From the NCBI RefSeq assembly GCF_900078315.1, contig NZ_FKBS01000012.1:1-41449 (forward strand): a DNA stretch of 41,449 nucleotides, read 5' to 3'. The translations under genes and the position numbers were made by a program. A model generated the notes under the pieces. It was not told the DNA's origin and did no database searches. It worked only from the letters and a program-made list of their open reading frames with translations. The DNA comes from Bordetella ansorpii (lineage in GTDB: Bacteria; Pseudomonadota; Gammaproteobacteria; Burkholderiales; Burkholderiaceae_B). Below are positions 24,439-33,269 of this stretch, in pieces. Within the stretch, counting starts at the first letter, position 1; each line of letters opens with the position of its first letter.

Positions 24439-26094
24439 ATGCGTAAAAGTCTCAATGGTCTGAAAGTCAGTACGGCTTTGACGGCCACCCTGGTCATGTT
24501 CGTGGCGCTGTTCGCCATCGCCGCGGCGGCCGCCATCTGGACGCTCCGGGCCGACCGGCAGGCCATCGAACAACTGGGCCGCGCCAACATCGAGCGCGCC
24601 AGCGATCTCAGCGATCTGAACAGCCGGCTGTTCCAGGCGCGCGCCGATCTGGCCGTGGCCAAGACCTATATGGAAGGCGGCCAGGAAGAGCCCCGCAACG
24701 CGGCGCTGGCCAGCGCCGACAAGTTGCTGGAGGCGGCGCGCGCCAGTCTCAAGCGCCTGGCCGACAACCCCGATACGGCCGAGGACGGGGCGGTCCTGTA
24801 CAAGGAAGTGATAGATGCCAGCAAGGCGCTGGACGTCGAGGTGATGATGCCGCTGCACAAGGCCATCACGGGCTGGAACGGCATCCAGGCCAACATGCTG
24901 GCCGATAACGCGATGTCCAAGATCAGCACGCGCTATATCGCCGCCGTGGACAAGTACCAGGCCTATTCGCGCGACGTCGGCCGCGCCGCCGTGGAAGAAG
25001 CCGCCCGCACGCAGGAGCGCGCCATCACCGCCGCCGTGATGATGCTGGTCGGCGTGTTCGTCATCGCGCTGCTGGTGCGCCTGGGCTTTCGCCGCGCCAT
25101 CCTGCGTCCGCTTACCGAGGCCGGCAAGCAGTTCGACCGTATCGCCGACGGCGACCTCACCGGCAAGCTGGCCGCGCGCGGCAACAACGAAGTGGGCGTG
25201 CTGTACGCCGCCATGGGCCGCATGCAGAGCGGCCTGACCAATGCCGTGGCCGCCGTGCGCCACAGCGTCGAGGAAATCCACGCGGGCTCCACCGAGATCG
25301 CCGAGGCCGGCAACGACATGTCCGATCGCAGCTCGCGCCAGGCCGGCGCGCTGCAGGAAGCCTCGGCCAGCCTGACCGAGCTGGCCGCCACCGTGACGGG
25401 CAACGCGCAGGATGCCGCCACGGCCAACCAGCAGGCGCTGGACGTCTCGCAGTTGGCGCGGCGCGGTGGCTCGGCGGTCGACGAGGCCGTCAGCAGCATG
25501 CAGGGCATCGCCACGGCGCAGCGCCGCATTGCGGAAATCGTCGGCGTGGTCGATGGCATCGCTTTCCAGACCAACCTGCTGGCCCTGAACGCCGCCGTCG
25601 AGGCGGCCCGGGCCGGCGCGCAGGGCCGTGGTTTCGCGGTGGTGGCGGGTGAAGTGCGCACGCTGGCCCAGCGCAGCGCGCAAGCCGCGCGCGAGATCAA
25701 GGAACTGATCGACGACGCCAGCCAGCGCGTCGATTCGGGGGTGCGCCAGGTCGGCAACGCCGGCCAGACCATGAAGCAGGTGGTCGAGTCGGTGGACCGC
25801 ATCACCGGCATCGTGGCGGGTATCTCGGACGCCAGCACGCAGCAGGCCGAAGGCGTGGCCGCGGTGAACCAGGCCGTGGCCGAGATCGAGCGCAATACGC
25901 AGGAAAACGCCGCAATGGTGGAAGAAACCGCCGCCGCGGTGGCGTCGCTGGCCGAGCAGGCCATCGTGCTGCGCAAGGCCGTGTCGGTCTTCACGCTGGA
26001 AGACGACGTGGCGGCCGGGCAGGAGCCGGCCGAGGTGCCGCACTACGTGGGCGCGCCGCGCCTGGCGGTGCAGCCCAAATATCTGCCGGCCTGA
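24439..26094 (+). CDS. Methyl-accepting chemotaxis protein (periplasmic four-helix sensor type)
   Basis: A 551-residue receptor of the classic Tsr/Tar layout. Membrane helix 1 (about 12-35) and membrane helix 2 (about 195-216) flank a ~160-residue mostly helical periplasmic domain (four-helix bundle type). HAMP follows (about 217-270, RPLTEAGKQFDRIADGDLTG), then the signalling domain with tip [20 protein letters not shown] (374-393). Methylation helices are rich in Glu/Gln/Ala. The C-terminus ends KYLPA without an NWETF-type pentapeptide. The ligand cannot be read from sequence. It stands alone, convergent on the AraC-type gene. The ribosome site (GGCAGG) is weak. Confidence 0.92.
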   Translation: MRKSLNGLKVSTALTATLVMFVALFAIAAAAAIWTLRADRQAIEQLGRANIERASDLSDLNSRLFQARADLAVAKTYMEGGQEEPRNAALASADKLLEAARASLKRLADNPDTAEDGAVLYKEVIDASKALDVEVMMPLHKAITGWNGIQANMLADNAMSKISTRYIAAVDKYQAYSRDVGRAAVEEAARTQERAITAAVMMLVGVFVIALLVRLGFRRAILRPLTEAGKQFDRIADGDLTGKLAARGNNEVGVLYAAMGRMQSGLTNAVAAVRHSVEEIHAGSTEIAEAGNDMSDRSSRQAGALQEASASLTELAATVTGNAQDAATANQQALDVSQLARRGGSAVDEAVSSMQGIATAQRRIAEIVGVVDGIAFQTNLLALNAAVEAARAGAQGRGFAVVAGEVRTLAQRSAQAAREIKELIDDASQRVDSGVRQVGNAGQTMKQVVESVDRITGIVAGISDASTQQAEGVAAVNQAVAEIERNTQENAAMVEETAAAVASLAEQAIVLRKAVSVFTLEDDVAAGQEPAEVPHYVGAPRLAVQPKYLPA

Positions 26095-26176
26095 GCGCCC
26101 TGCAGGCGCGATGCCTGCCAGATGAATCCCACCGCCGTAGCCGAGCGTCCGTGGCCGCAGGCGGCGCAGCCACCGT

Positions 26177-26956
26177 TCATCGCAACGCCGCGAAGTATTT
26201 TCCGGGCGGCTGCCCCGTCGATTTCTTGAACATGGTGATGAACGCCGTCACCGAGTCGTATCCCAGGTTGCCCGCCACCTGTTGCACCGTGGCGCCGCCG
26301 GATAGCTGCTGCATGGCCACGATCATGTGCAACTGCTGGCGCCAGCGCCCGAAGGTCAGGCCCGTTTCGCGCTTGACCAGACGGGCCAGCGACCGGTCGC
26401 TCAGCGCCAGTTGACCGGCCCATTCGGCCAGCGTGGTGCGATCGGCGGGGTCGCGCGCCAGCACGTGCGCGATGCGCCGGATCTTGGGATGGTGCGAGAT
26501 CGGCAGATGCAGCATTTCCACCGGCATCGCGCCCAGTTGCTCGACCAATACGCGGGCCAGCCGCGCCGTGGGGCCATCGGGATCGTAGGCCTGGCCCTGG
26601 TCAGCCAGATGCTGGATCAGCTCGCGCACCATGGGACTGATGGCCAGGGTACGGCATTGGGCGGGCAGGGACGCAGCTTCCGGTTCGACGAACAGGAAGC
26701 AGATACTGGCGTTGTCGGTGGCGCGATTGCTGTGCGGCATGCCACCCGGAATCCACACTGCGTGATGCGGCGGCACCATCCACATCGCCTGCGAGACCGA
26801 GCACGTGACGCCGCCGCGCAACGCCAGCACCAGTTGGCCCTTGCGATGCTGGTGGATGGGCTGCTCGGCGTCGCGTTGCGCCACTTCGACCCGCAGGGCC
26901 ACGGCGGGCAAGGTGTCGCCGTCGGCATCGTAGTGGCAGAGCGAGTGCGTAATCAT
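26177..26956 (-). CDS. AraC family transcriptional regulator with cupin-type N-terminus
   Basis: A 259-residue regulator. The N-terminal half is a small cupin-like domain (PIHQHRKGQLVLALRGGVTC, VPPHHAVWIPGGMPHSN). The C-terminal ~100 residues carry the two AraC helix-turn-helix motifs (LAEWAGQLALSDRSLARLVK and VQQVAGNLGYDSVTAFITMF), then FKKSTGQPPGKYFAALR. This matches the YdeC/NimR-like group that often controls a neighbouring efflux or reductase gene. The start is ATG at 26956; GTG two codons earlier (26962) is equally possible, as neither has a clear ribosome site. It is divergent from the SDR gene. Confidence 0.88.
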   Translation of the reverse strand: MITHSLCHYDADGDTLPAVALRVEVAQRDAEQPIHQHRKGQLVLALRGGVTCSVSQAMWMVPPHHAVWIPGGMPHSNRATDNASICFLFVEPEAASLPAQCRTLAISPMVRELIQHLADQGQAYDPDGPTARLARVLVEQLGAMPVEMLHLPISHHPKIRRIAHVLARDPADRTTLAEWAGQLALSDRSLARLVKRETGLTFGRWRQQLHMIVAMQQLSGGATVQQVAGNLGYDSVTAFITMFKKSTGQPPGKYFAALR

Positions 26957-26982
26957 TGTCACAATTTAGCGATTTATTGTCA
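26955..26982. promoter_or_regulatory. Direct repeat overlapping the araC-type start, possible operator
   Basis: ATTGTCA occurs at 26955-26961 and 26976-26982, exactly 21 bases (two helical turns) apart. The first copy is also the left arm of ATTGT-C-ACAAT (26955-26965). The site covers the start codon of the AraC-type gene and sits 168 bases before the SDR start, which suits autoregulation and control of the divergent gene. Confidence 0.45.
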
Positions 26983-27149
26983 GTCCTTCTCTATTTCAGC
27001 AGAAGGAGAGCGCGTAGAGTACCTCCATCCCTGTTACCGAGATGGCGCCGTGAGTATCCTGACCCCGCCCCGCACGAGGGGCTGGCAAACCAGGACCATC
27101 GTGAACGCACTCCGGCCTTCCATCGCCTCGTCATCCAAGGAGCAATGCA

Positions 27150-27764
27150 ATGAGGATTCTTCTGATCGGCGCCAGCGGCACCATCGGCCGTGCCGTCGAC
27201 GCCGAACTGGCGCAGCGTCATGAGGTCGTCCGCGTCAACCAGCGCAGCGGCGACTTCCAGGTGGACATCGCCGATCCGGACTCGATCCGCCGCCTGTACG
27301 AGCAGGTGGGGGCGTTCGACGCCCTGGTCAGCACGACGGGCAAGGTGCATTTCGGACCGCTTGCCGAGTTCACGCCCGAGCAGTACGAACTGGGCCTGCG
27401 TAACAAGCTGATGGGGCAGGTCAATCTGGTGATGCAGGGCCTGGCGCGGATCCGCGACGGCGGGTCGTTCACGCTGACCAGCGGCCTGTTGAACGACGAT
27501 CCGATCCGCCAGGGCGTGTCTGCGGCGTTGGTGAACGGCGGGCTGGAAGGCTTCGTGCGCGGCGCGGCCATCGAAATGCCGCGAGGCGTGCGCATCAATC
27601 TGGTCAGCCCCACGGTGATCGAAGAGGCGCTGCCCGGCTATGCGCCATTCTTTCGCGGCGTGAAGGCGGTGCCGGCCGCCGAGGCCGCGTTGGGCTATGC
27701 CCGCAGCGTGGAGGGCGCGCAGACCGGCCGCGTCTATCGCATCGGCTGGTCGCGCGATACCTGA
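27150..27764 (+). CDS. Short-chain dehydrogenase-fold protein lacking the catalytic Tyr/Lys
   Basis: A 204-residue Rossmann protein of the SDR superfamily. The dinucleotide loop GASGTIG (7-13), the acidic VDIADPDSI and STTGKV (NAG-like) are present, and Ser111 sits in the normal catalytic-Ser position. Where YxxxK should be, the sequence is S124-AAL-V128, so both Tyr and Lys are missing. The C-terminal half LEGFVRGAAIEMPRGVRINLVSP is typical SDR. It may be an atypical reductase or an NAD(P)-binding sensor. ATG at 27150 has AAGGAG 6-7 bases upstream; an out-of-frame ATG lies at 27145. It is divergent from, and probably controlled by, the AraC-type regulator. Confidence 0.85.
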   Translation: MRILLIGASGTIGRAVDAELAQRHEVVRVNQRSGDFQVDIADPDSIRRLYEQVGAFDALVSTTGKVHFGPLAEFTPEQYELGLRNKLMGQVNLVMQGLARIRDGGSFTLTSGLLNDDPIRQGVSAALVNGGLEGFVRGAAIEMPRGVRINLVSPTVIEEALPGYAPFFRGVKAVPAAEAALGYARSVEGAQTGRVYRIGWSRDT

Positions 27765-27815
27765 GCGCCGCCGGGGTGATTGGTCCTCGTCGGCGCTTCT
27801 CGGCCCTGGAAGCAC

Positions 27816-29705
27816 CTACGCGTTGCGATCGCTTTCCAGCACCGTCTCGGGCATCAGCACCGGCGGGTAGTCCTCGACGATCATGCCCGTACGGCCATGC
27901 TTGACGCGGTGCTTGACCTGCGCGGCGGCCGAGGCGATGTCCTGCGGCCGCACCCCGCCGCACAGCACGGGCCGCACCATCAGCGAGCCCACGCCCAGCG
28001 TGACGAAGGGAAAGAAGCGCGGCACGCCGTAGCGGTCCTCGGTTTCGATGCCGCCGTTGCGCCGTCCGGCGTCGTCGTACAGGCCACGGGCGCGTTCGTT
28101 GAACTCGGTGATCAGGCGCTCGATGCGCTCGCGCCAGTCGCGGCTGCGCAGCAGCACCACGAAATCGTCGCCACCGACGTGGCCCACGAAATCGCGCTGC
28201 GGATCGCAGTGGCGCTTGATGATCTCGGCCACCAGCTGGATCATGTCGTCGCCGCGCCAGTAGCCGTAGACGTCGTTGAACGGCTTGAAATTATCCAGGT
28301 CGCAGTAGCCCACCACGAAGTCTTCGGTGCCGGACAGCAGCGTGCCGATGTGGCGGCTGATGGGGATGTTGCCGGGCAGGGCGGTCAGCGGGTTGGCGTA
28401 GCGCGCGGCCTCCAGGCGGATCTCGGTGACGGCGCGCACCAGGGCCTCGCCGGTGCCCAGGCCGGCGTAGCGGCCGTGGCGCGTCAGGATGAAGCCGTCG
28501 CGCAGGTAGCGCTGGTCTTCGGAGATGAGCACCGGCGCCAGGCGGTCGACCGAGGTGTCGAGGTCGACCAGCAGCGGCTCGGGGTTCATGAAGGACGAGC
28601 ACAGGTCGCGGCCGAACAGTTCGCGCGTGTAGCGCATGGCGTACTGCTCGGAGAAGTCGCGCCGGTTGATCAGGCCGATGGGATAGCCTTCGCCATCCAG
28701 CACGGCAACCGCGTGCAGGTCGGCGCGTTCCAGGAACAGACGGTGCACGTCGTCGTTGGTGTGTCCGTCGCGCCGCACGGCGGGGGCTTCGACGCGCAGG
28801 CTGGCCACGGTGTCGTACGTGGCGCCCGACAGGTCGGGGGCGGGCCGGCGCAGGTTCAGGATGCCCTGCACCGATTCGGGCAGTTCGGTGACGGCGCGGG
28901 TGGTGGGACGGCCCAGCAGCCAGCCTTGCGCATAGCGGATGCCCAGGTCGCGCACCACCGCCATGTCTTCGGTGGTTTCGATGCCTTCGGCCAGCACGGG
29001 GGTGCCCAGGGACTGGGCCACGCTGAGCATGCAGCGCACCAGTTGCTGGCGCGGCGCGTCGTTGCTGATGCCGTTGAAGAAATAGCGGTCGATCTTGACC
29101 AGGTCGGGACGCAGCTCGGCCCACAGCCTGAGGCTGGCGTGGCCCACGCCGTAGTCGTCCAGCGCGATACGCATGCCGCCTTCGCGCAGGCAATCCAGCG
29201 CCTGGATGAGCGTGTGCATGTCGTCCTGGGCGGGGTCGTAGTCGGACAGCTCGATGATGATGCTGTTGGCCGACACGCCGCTGTCGCCCAGCAGGAACCC
29301 GGGCATCCGGCGGCCAGATTCGTGCCAGTACTGGATCAGGCCGCCGGCCGACATGTTCAGGAACAGCTTGCCGCGCAGCCCGCCCTCGGCATAGCCGGCA
29401 AGGCCCGCGCGCAGACAGGCCATTTCGAGCTCGCGGTAGCGCCCGGCGGCGCGGGCCGCGCCGAACAGGGAATCGGGCATCTGCAAGGGATGCCCGGCGG
29501 GGCCTCGGATCAGGCTCTCGTAGCCGTGGATGCGGCCATGGAACAGGTCAGCCACCGGCTGGTAGTGGGGGGTGAGCAACCCCTGCCGCAGAATCTTTGA
29601 CAGATCTTCCGCGCGGCCGGGATCGGCTGGGGGTGGTTGCATAATGGGTCTTGCAGGCCTTGACGATTCGGTGCGGCCCTCATGTTGGCCGCACATTGTG
29701 TCCAT
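27816..29705 (-). CDS. EAL-CBS-GGDEF cyclic-di-GMP protein
   Basis: A 629-residue protein with an EAL domain first (about 35-285), a CBS pair (about 295-425) and GGDEF last (about 430-600). The EAL part keeps the expected catalytic residues: ESL (63-65), Asn117 in FLNMS, Glu152, DD (183-184), Lys204 in KIDR, Glu240 in AEGIE and Gln260, so phosphodiesterase activity is plausible. The GGDEF signature is GGDDF (511-515), a conservative change that leaves cyclase activity uncertain; LTALPGN and DLDNFKPFND are normal. No membrane helix is present, so it is cytosolic, perhaps tuned by nucleotide binding to CBS. Start is ATG at 29705 or 29642 (MQPPP); neither has a good ribosome site. It is divergent from rdgB. 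Confidence 0.87.
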   Translation of the reverse strand: MDTMCGQHEGRTESSRPARPIMQPPPADPGRAEDLSKILRQGLLTPHYQPVADLFHGRIHGYESLIRGPAGHPLQMPDSLFGAARAAGRYRELEMACLRAGLAGYAEGGLRGKLFLNMSAGGLIQYWHESGRRMPGFLLGDSGVSANSIIIELSDYDPAQDDMHTLIQALDCLREGGMRIALDDYGVGHASLRLWAELRPDLVKIDRYFFNGISNDAPRQQLVRCMLSVAQSLGTPVLAEGIETTEDMAVVRDLGIRYAQGWLLGRPTTRAVTELPESVQGILNLRRPAPDLSGATYDTVASLRVEAPAVRRDGHTNDDVHRLFLERADLHAVAVLDGEGYPIGLINRRDFSEQYAMRYTRELFGRDLCSSFMNPEPLLVDLDTSVDRLAPVLISEDQRYLRDGFILTRHGRYAGLGTGEALVRAVTEIRLEAARYANPLTALPGNIPISRHIGTLLSGTEDFVVGYCDLDNFKPFNDVYGYWRGDDMIQLVAEIIKRHCDPQRDFVGHVGGDDFVVLLRSRDWRERIERLITEFNERARGLYDDAGRRNGGIETEDRYGVPRFFPFVTLGVGSLMVRPVLCGGVRPQDIASAAAQVKHRVKHGRTGMIVEDYPPVLMPETVLESDRNA

Positions 29706-29755
29706 AGTGTGGCCGTGCGCAAGAGTGTTGCAGCATAGCTAATACAATCGGACCG

Positions 29756-30379
29756 ATGAAAGCTTCTTCTGACTCCATTGCGTCCCGCCGCGTGGTGCTG
29801 GCCTCGGGCAACCCTGGCAAGCTGCGCGAATTCGCGGCCCTGTTTTCTCCCCTGGGTATCGAGCTGGTGCCGCAGGGCCAGCTCGGCGTGGCCGACGCCG
29901 AAGAACCCTACGTCACCTTCGTCGAGAACGCGCTGACCAAGGCCCGCCACGCCAGCCGGCAGACGGGCCTGCCTGCGCTGGCCGACGACTCCGGCCTGTG
30001 TGTGGCCGCGCTCGATGGCGCCCCGGGCGTCTATTCGGCACGCTATGCGCAGCGCGCCGGCGGCGAGAAAAGCGACGCCGCCAACAACGCGCTGCTGGTG
30101 AGCAACCTGGCGGGCCGCGCCGACCGGCGCGCCTGGTACGTGGCCGTGCTGGTCTACGTGCGCAGCGCCGACGATCCGCAGCCGCTGATCGGCGAGGGGG
30201 TCTGGCACGGCGAGATCCTGGATACGCCCGAGGGCGAACACGGGTTCGGCTACGATCCCCACTTCTACCTGCCCGAGCTGGGCGCCACCGCCGCCTCGCT
30301 GGACCCGGACGAGAAGAACCGCGTCAGCCATCGCGCCCGCGCGCTGCGCCAGTTGCTGGACAAGCTCGCACTCTCCTGA
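29756..30379 (+). CDS. rdgB: XTP/dITP diphosphatase (RdgB/HAM1)
   Basis: A 207-residue housecleaning NTPase that removes non-canonical purine nucleotides (dITP, XTP) from the pool. Signatures are VVLASGNPGKLREF, FVENALTKARHAS, ALADDSGLCVAALDGAPGVY, GFGYDPHFYLPE and SHRARALRQL. ATG at 29756 gives normal length. CTAATACAATCGG just before it could be a -10 for a short-leader transcript, as no strong ribosome site is seen. The gene is nine bases ahead of hemW and forms an operon with it. Confidence 0.95.
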   Translation: MKASSDSIASRRVVLASGNPGKLREFAALFSPLGIELVPQGQLGVADAEEPYVTFVENALTKARHASRQTGLPALADDSGLCVAALDGAPGVYSARYAQRAGGEKSDAANNALLVSNLAGRADRRAWYVAVLVYVRSADDPQPLIGEGVWHGEILDTPEGEHGFGYDPHFYLPELGATAASLDPDEKNRVSHRARALRQLLDKLALS

Positions 30380-30388
30380 TTTCTTCGC

Positions 30389-31618
30389 ATGTCCCGCACC
30401 ATCATCCTGCATCCCGAAGGCACCGTCGCGCGTCCGCGCGCGGTGATGCCGGCCGGCCCGGCCACCCTGACCAGCCTGCCGCCGCTGTCGGTCTATGTGC
30501 ACGTGCCCTGGTGCGTGCGCAAATGCCCGTACTGTGATTTCAATTCGCACGCCGCGCCCGAGATGCCCGAGCGCGCGTACCTGGACGCGTTGCGCGCCGA
30601 CCTGGAGCAGGCGCTGCCCTTGATCTGGGGGCGGCAGGTGGTGTCGGTGTTCCTGGGCGGCGGCACGCCCAGCCTGCTGTCGGCCGCCGGACTGGACGAG
30701 CTGCTGGCCATGCTGCGCGCCTGTCTGAACCTGCTGCCGGATGCGGAGATCACGATGGAGGCCAATCCCGGCACCGCCGAGGCCTCCCGCCTGCGCGACT
30801 ATGCCGCCAGCGGCGTCACGCGCTTCTCGCTGGGCATCCAGAGTTTCGACGACGCGCAGTTGAAGCGCCTGGGCCGCATCCACGATTCGGGCCAGGCGCG
30901 CGCCGCCATCGAGATGGCCCAGCGCGCCACCGAGCGGGTCAACCTGGACCTGATGTTCGCGCTGCCGCATCAAAGCCTGGAGGCCTGTCTGGCAGACGTG
31001 CGCCAGGCGCTGTCGTTCGGCACCGAGCATCTGTCCATGTATCACCTGACGCTCGAACCCAATACGGTGTTCGCGAAGTATCCCCCCGAGGGCCTGCCCG
31101 ACGACGACCTGGGGGCGGCCATGCAGGACGCGGTCGAGGCCGAGCTGGCCGCCGCCGGCCTGCAGCGCTACGAAGTGTCGGCGTACGCCCGCCCGGGCGC
31201 GCGCAGCCGGCACAACGTCAATTATTGGGAGTTCGGCGATTACCTGGGCCTGGGCCCGGGGGCGCACGGCAAGCTGTCATTTCACGACCGTATCGTCAGG
31301 CAGGCCCGCGCCCGCCAGCCAGAGTCCTGGATGGAGCGGGCAGGGCGCCACGACGGCAGCCACATCGCCGAGGATCGCGTGGTGCAGGCCGATGAACTGC
31401 CGTTCGAATTCATGCTGAACGCGCTGCGCCTGAAAGACGGGGTGGCCGCCAGCCTGTTCGCCGAGCGCACCGGTTTGTCGCTTGCCGCCATCGCGCACCA
31501 ATTGGAAGCAGCCTCGTCCCGGGGCCTGCTGGACGCCGACCCCACCCGGTTGCGCGCCACTGCCCTGGGTTGGAGCTTCCTGAACGATTTGCAGGAAATG
31601 TTCCTGTCCGCCGATTGA
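30389..31618 (+). CDS. hemW: Radical SAM heme chaperone HemW (coproporphyrinogen oxidase-like)
   Basis: A 409-residue radical SAM protein. The cluster motif CVRKCPYC gives Cys42, Cys46 and Cys49, without the extra fourth Cys pattern of true HemN. LGGGTPSLL, TMEANPGT, SLGIQSFDDAQLKRLGR and NLDLMFALPHQ are family stretches. The C-terminal region (LRLKDGVAASLFAERTGLSL) matches the HemW winged-helix-like end. HemW proteins bind heme and insert it into respiratory enzymes. The N-terminus has ~30 extra residues before the barrel, as in many Burkholderiales. The gene is downstream of rdgB with a 9-base gap. Confidence 0.92.
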   Translation: MSRTIILHPEGTVARPRAVMPAGPATLTSLPPLSVYVHVPWCVRKCPYCDFNSHAAPEMPERAYLDALRADLEQALPLIWGRQVVSVFLGGGTPSLLSAAGLDELLAMLRACLNLLPDAEITMEANPGTAEASRLRDYAASGVTRFSLGIQSFDDAQLKRLGRIHDSGQARAAIEMAQRATERVNLDLMFALPHQSLEACLADVRQALSFGTEHLSMYHLTLEPNTVFAKYPPEGLPDDDLGAAMQDAVEAELAAAGLQRYEVSAYARPGARSRHNVNYWEFGDYLGLGPGAHGKLSFHDRIVRQARARQPESWMERAGRHDGSHIAEDRVVQADELPFEFMLNALRLKDGVAASLFAERTGLSLAAIAHQLEAASSRGLLDADPTRLRATALGWSFLNDLQEMFLSAD

Positions 31619-31625
31619 TCTATAT

Positions 31626-31648
31626 TGGTGCATCGTGCACCACGTTTT
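31626..31648. terminator. Palindrome after hemW: possible terminator and/or regulator site
   Basis: TGGTGCA (31626-31632) and TGCACCA (31636-31642) form a perfect 7-bp dyad with a 3-base centre, followed by CGTTTT. It begins eight bases past the hemW stop, so it can fold as a small terminator. Its half-sites resemble NtrC half-sites, but in inside-out order relative to the neighbouring true site. Confidence 0.5.
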
Positions 31649-31663
31649 GCACTAAATTGGTGC
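31649..31663 (+). promoter_or_regulatory. NtrC binding site upstream of glnA
   Basis: GCACTAAATTGGTGC (31649-31663) fits the NtrC consensus dyad GCAC-N7-GTGC exactly. It lies about 52 bases upstream of the sigma-54 promoter. It indicates control by the GlnL/GlnG pair encoded downstream. Confidence 0.8.
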
Positions 31664-31714
31664 TTTGTTTTGGCCGATTCGCCCTCGCTTGCGGGGAATC
31701 CCGAGGTTCAGCCC

Positions 31715-31730
31715 TGGCACGGTTATTGCT
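31715..31730 (+). promoter_or_regulatory. Sigma-54 (-24/-12) promoter of glnA
   Basis: TGGCAC-GGTTA-TTGCT (31715-31730) is a near-perfect sigma-54 promoter, with GG at 31716-31717 and GC at 31728-31729 in the required spacing. The glnA start is 61 bases downstream. Confidence 0.9.
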
Positions 31731-31791
31731 TTGAATGCCATTGCCAGTCGGGCTGACTTTGCCCAACGACGTTTTTATCAATGGAGATGAC

Positions 31792-33204
31792 ATGGCAAGC
31801 CCCCAAGACGTTCTGAAACTGATCGCCGACAACGAAGTCAAGTTCGTTGACTTCCGCTTTACCGATACCGTTGGCCGCGAGCACCACGTGTCGGTGCCCG
31901 CCCACACGGTGGACGAGGACAAGCTGGAAAGCGGCCAGGCCTTCGACGGTTCGTCGATCCCCGGCTGGAAGGGCATCGAAGCGTCCGACATGCTGCTCAT
32001 CCCCGACGTGGAAACGGCCAACCTGGATCCGTTCCGCGAAGAATCGACCCTGATCCTGTCGTGCGACGTGGTCGAACCGTCGGACATGAAGGGCTACGAC
32101 CGTGACCCGCGCTCGCTGGCCAAGCGCGCCGAAGCCTACCTGAAGTCCTCCGGCCTGGGCGACACCGCCTACTTCGGTCCGGAACCCGAATTCTTCGTGT
32201 TCGACGGCGTGACGTGGAACACCGACATGTCGGGCACCTTCGTCAAGATCAAGTCCGAAGAAGCCCCGTGGTCGACCGGCCTGGAATTCGAAGGCGGCAA
32301 CATGGGCCACCGTCCGGGCGTCAAGGGCGGCTACTTCCCCGTGCCCCCGGTCGATTCGTTCCAGGACATGCGCTCGGAAATGTGCCTGGTGCTGGAACAG
32401 ATGGGCGTGCCCGTCGAAGTGCACCACCACGAAGTGGCCGCTCCCGGCCAGCTGGAAATCGGCACGAAGTTCAGCACCCTGGTGCGCCGCGCCGACTGGA
32501 ACCAGATCCTGAAGTACGTCGTGCACAACGTGGCCCACGCCTACGGCAAGACCGCCACGTTCATGCCCAAGCCCATCGTCGGCGACAACGGCTCCGGCAT
32601 GCACGTCCACCAGTCGATCTGGAAGGACGGCCAGAACCTGTTCGCGGGCAACGGCTACGCCGGCCTGTCGGAATTCGCGCTGTACTACATCGGGGGCATC
32701 ATCAAGCACGCCCGCGCGCTGAACGCCATCACCAACCCCGGCACCAACTCGTACAAGCGCCTGGTCCCGCACTTCGAAGCCCCGGTCAAGCTGGCCTACT
32801 CGGCCCGTAACCGTTCGGCCTCGATCCGCATCCCGTACGTCGGCAACCCGAAGGGCCGCCGCATCGAGACGCGCTTCCCGGATCCCCTGGCCAACCCGTA
32901 CCTGGCTTTCTCGGCCCTGATGATGGCCGGCCTGGACGGCGTGCAGAACAAGATTCATCCCGGCGATCCCGCCGACAAGAACCTGTACGATCTGCCGCCC
33001 GAAGAAGACGCGAAGATCCCGACCGTCTGCGCGTCGCTGGACCAGGCCCTGGAAGCCCTGGACAAGGACCGCGAGTTCCTGACCCGCGGCGGCGTGTTCA
33101 GCAACGAAATGCTGGACGCCTACCTGGCCCTGAAGGAGGCCGACGTGCAGCGTCTGCGCATGACGACGCACCCGGTCGAATTCGACATGTACTACAGCCT
33201 GTAA
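31792..33204 (+). CDS. glnA: Type I glutamine synthetase
   Basis: A 470-residue enzyme that makes glutamine from glutamate, ammonia and ATP. The length and motifs ([72 protein letters not shown]) are those of the dodecameric GSI-beta class. Tyr399 in NLYDLPPEE is the adenylylation site used by GlnE. An upstream in-frame ATG at 31735 would overlap the promoter, so ATG at 31792 with GGAG five bases upstream is chosen. Expression depends on the sigma-54 promoter and NtrC site just upstream. Confidence 0.97.
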   Translation: MASPQDVLKLIADNEVKFVDFRFTDTVGREHHVSVPAHTVDEDKLESGQAFDGSSIPGWKGIEASDMLLIPDVETANLDPFREESTLILSCDVVEPSDMKGYDRDPRSLAKRAEAYLKSSGLGDTAYFGPEPEFFVFDGVTWNTDMSGTFVKIKSEEAPWSTGLEFEGGNMGHRPGVKGGYFPVPPVDSFQDMRSEMCLVLEQMGVPVEVHHHEVAAPGQLEIGTKFSTLVRRADWNQILKYVVHNVAHAYGKTATFMPKPIVGDNGSGMHVHQSIWKDGQNLFAGNGYAGLSEFALYYIGGIIKHARALNAITNPGTNSYKRLVPHFEAPVKLAYSARNRSASIRIPYVGNPKGRRIETRFPDPLANPYLAFSALMMAGLDGVQNKIHPGDPADKNLYDLPPEEDAKIPTVCASLDQALEALDKDREFLTRGGVFSNEMLDAYLALKEADVQRLRMTTHPVEFDMYYSL

Positions 33205-33269
33205 TGGGCTCTGGGGCGGGCCTGGCGGCCAGCCCCCACGGCACGGCCGGCAGGTTCGTCTCGCCGGCG

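Noticed and set aside
27764-27797. AGCGCCG/CGGCGCT hairpin between the SDR and EAL genes as a terminator
   Set aside because: It is a seven-base stem with a 20-base loop and no T-run, too weak to call.
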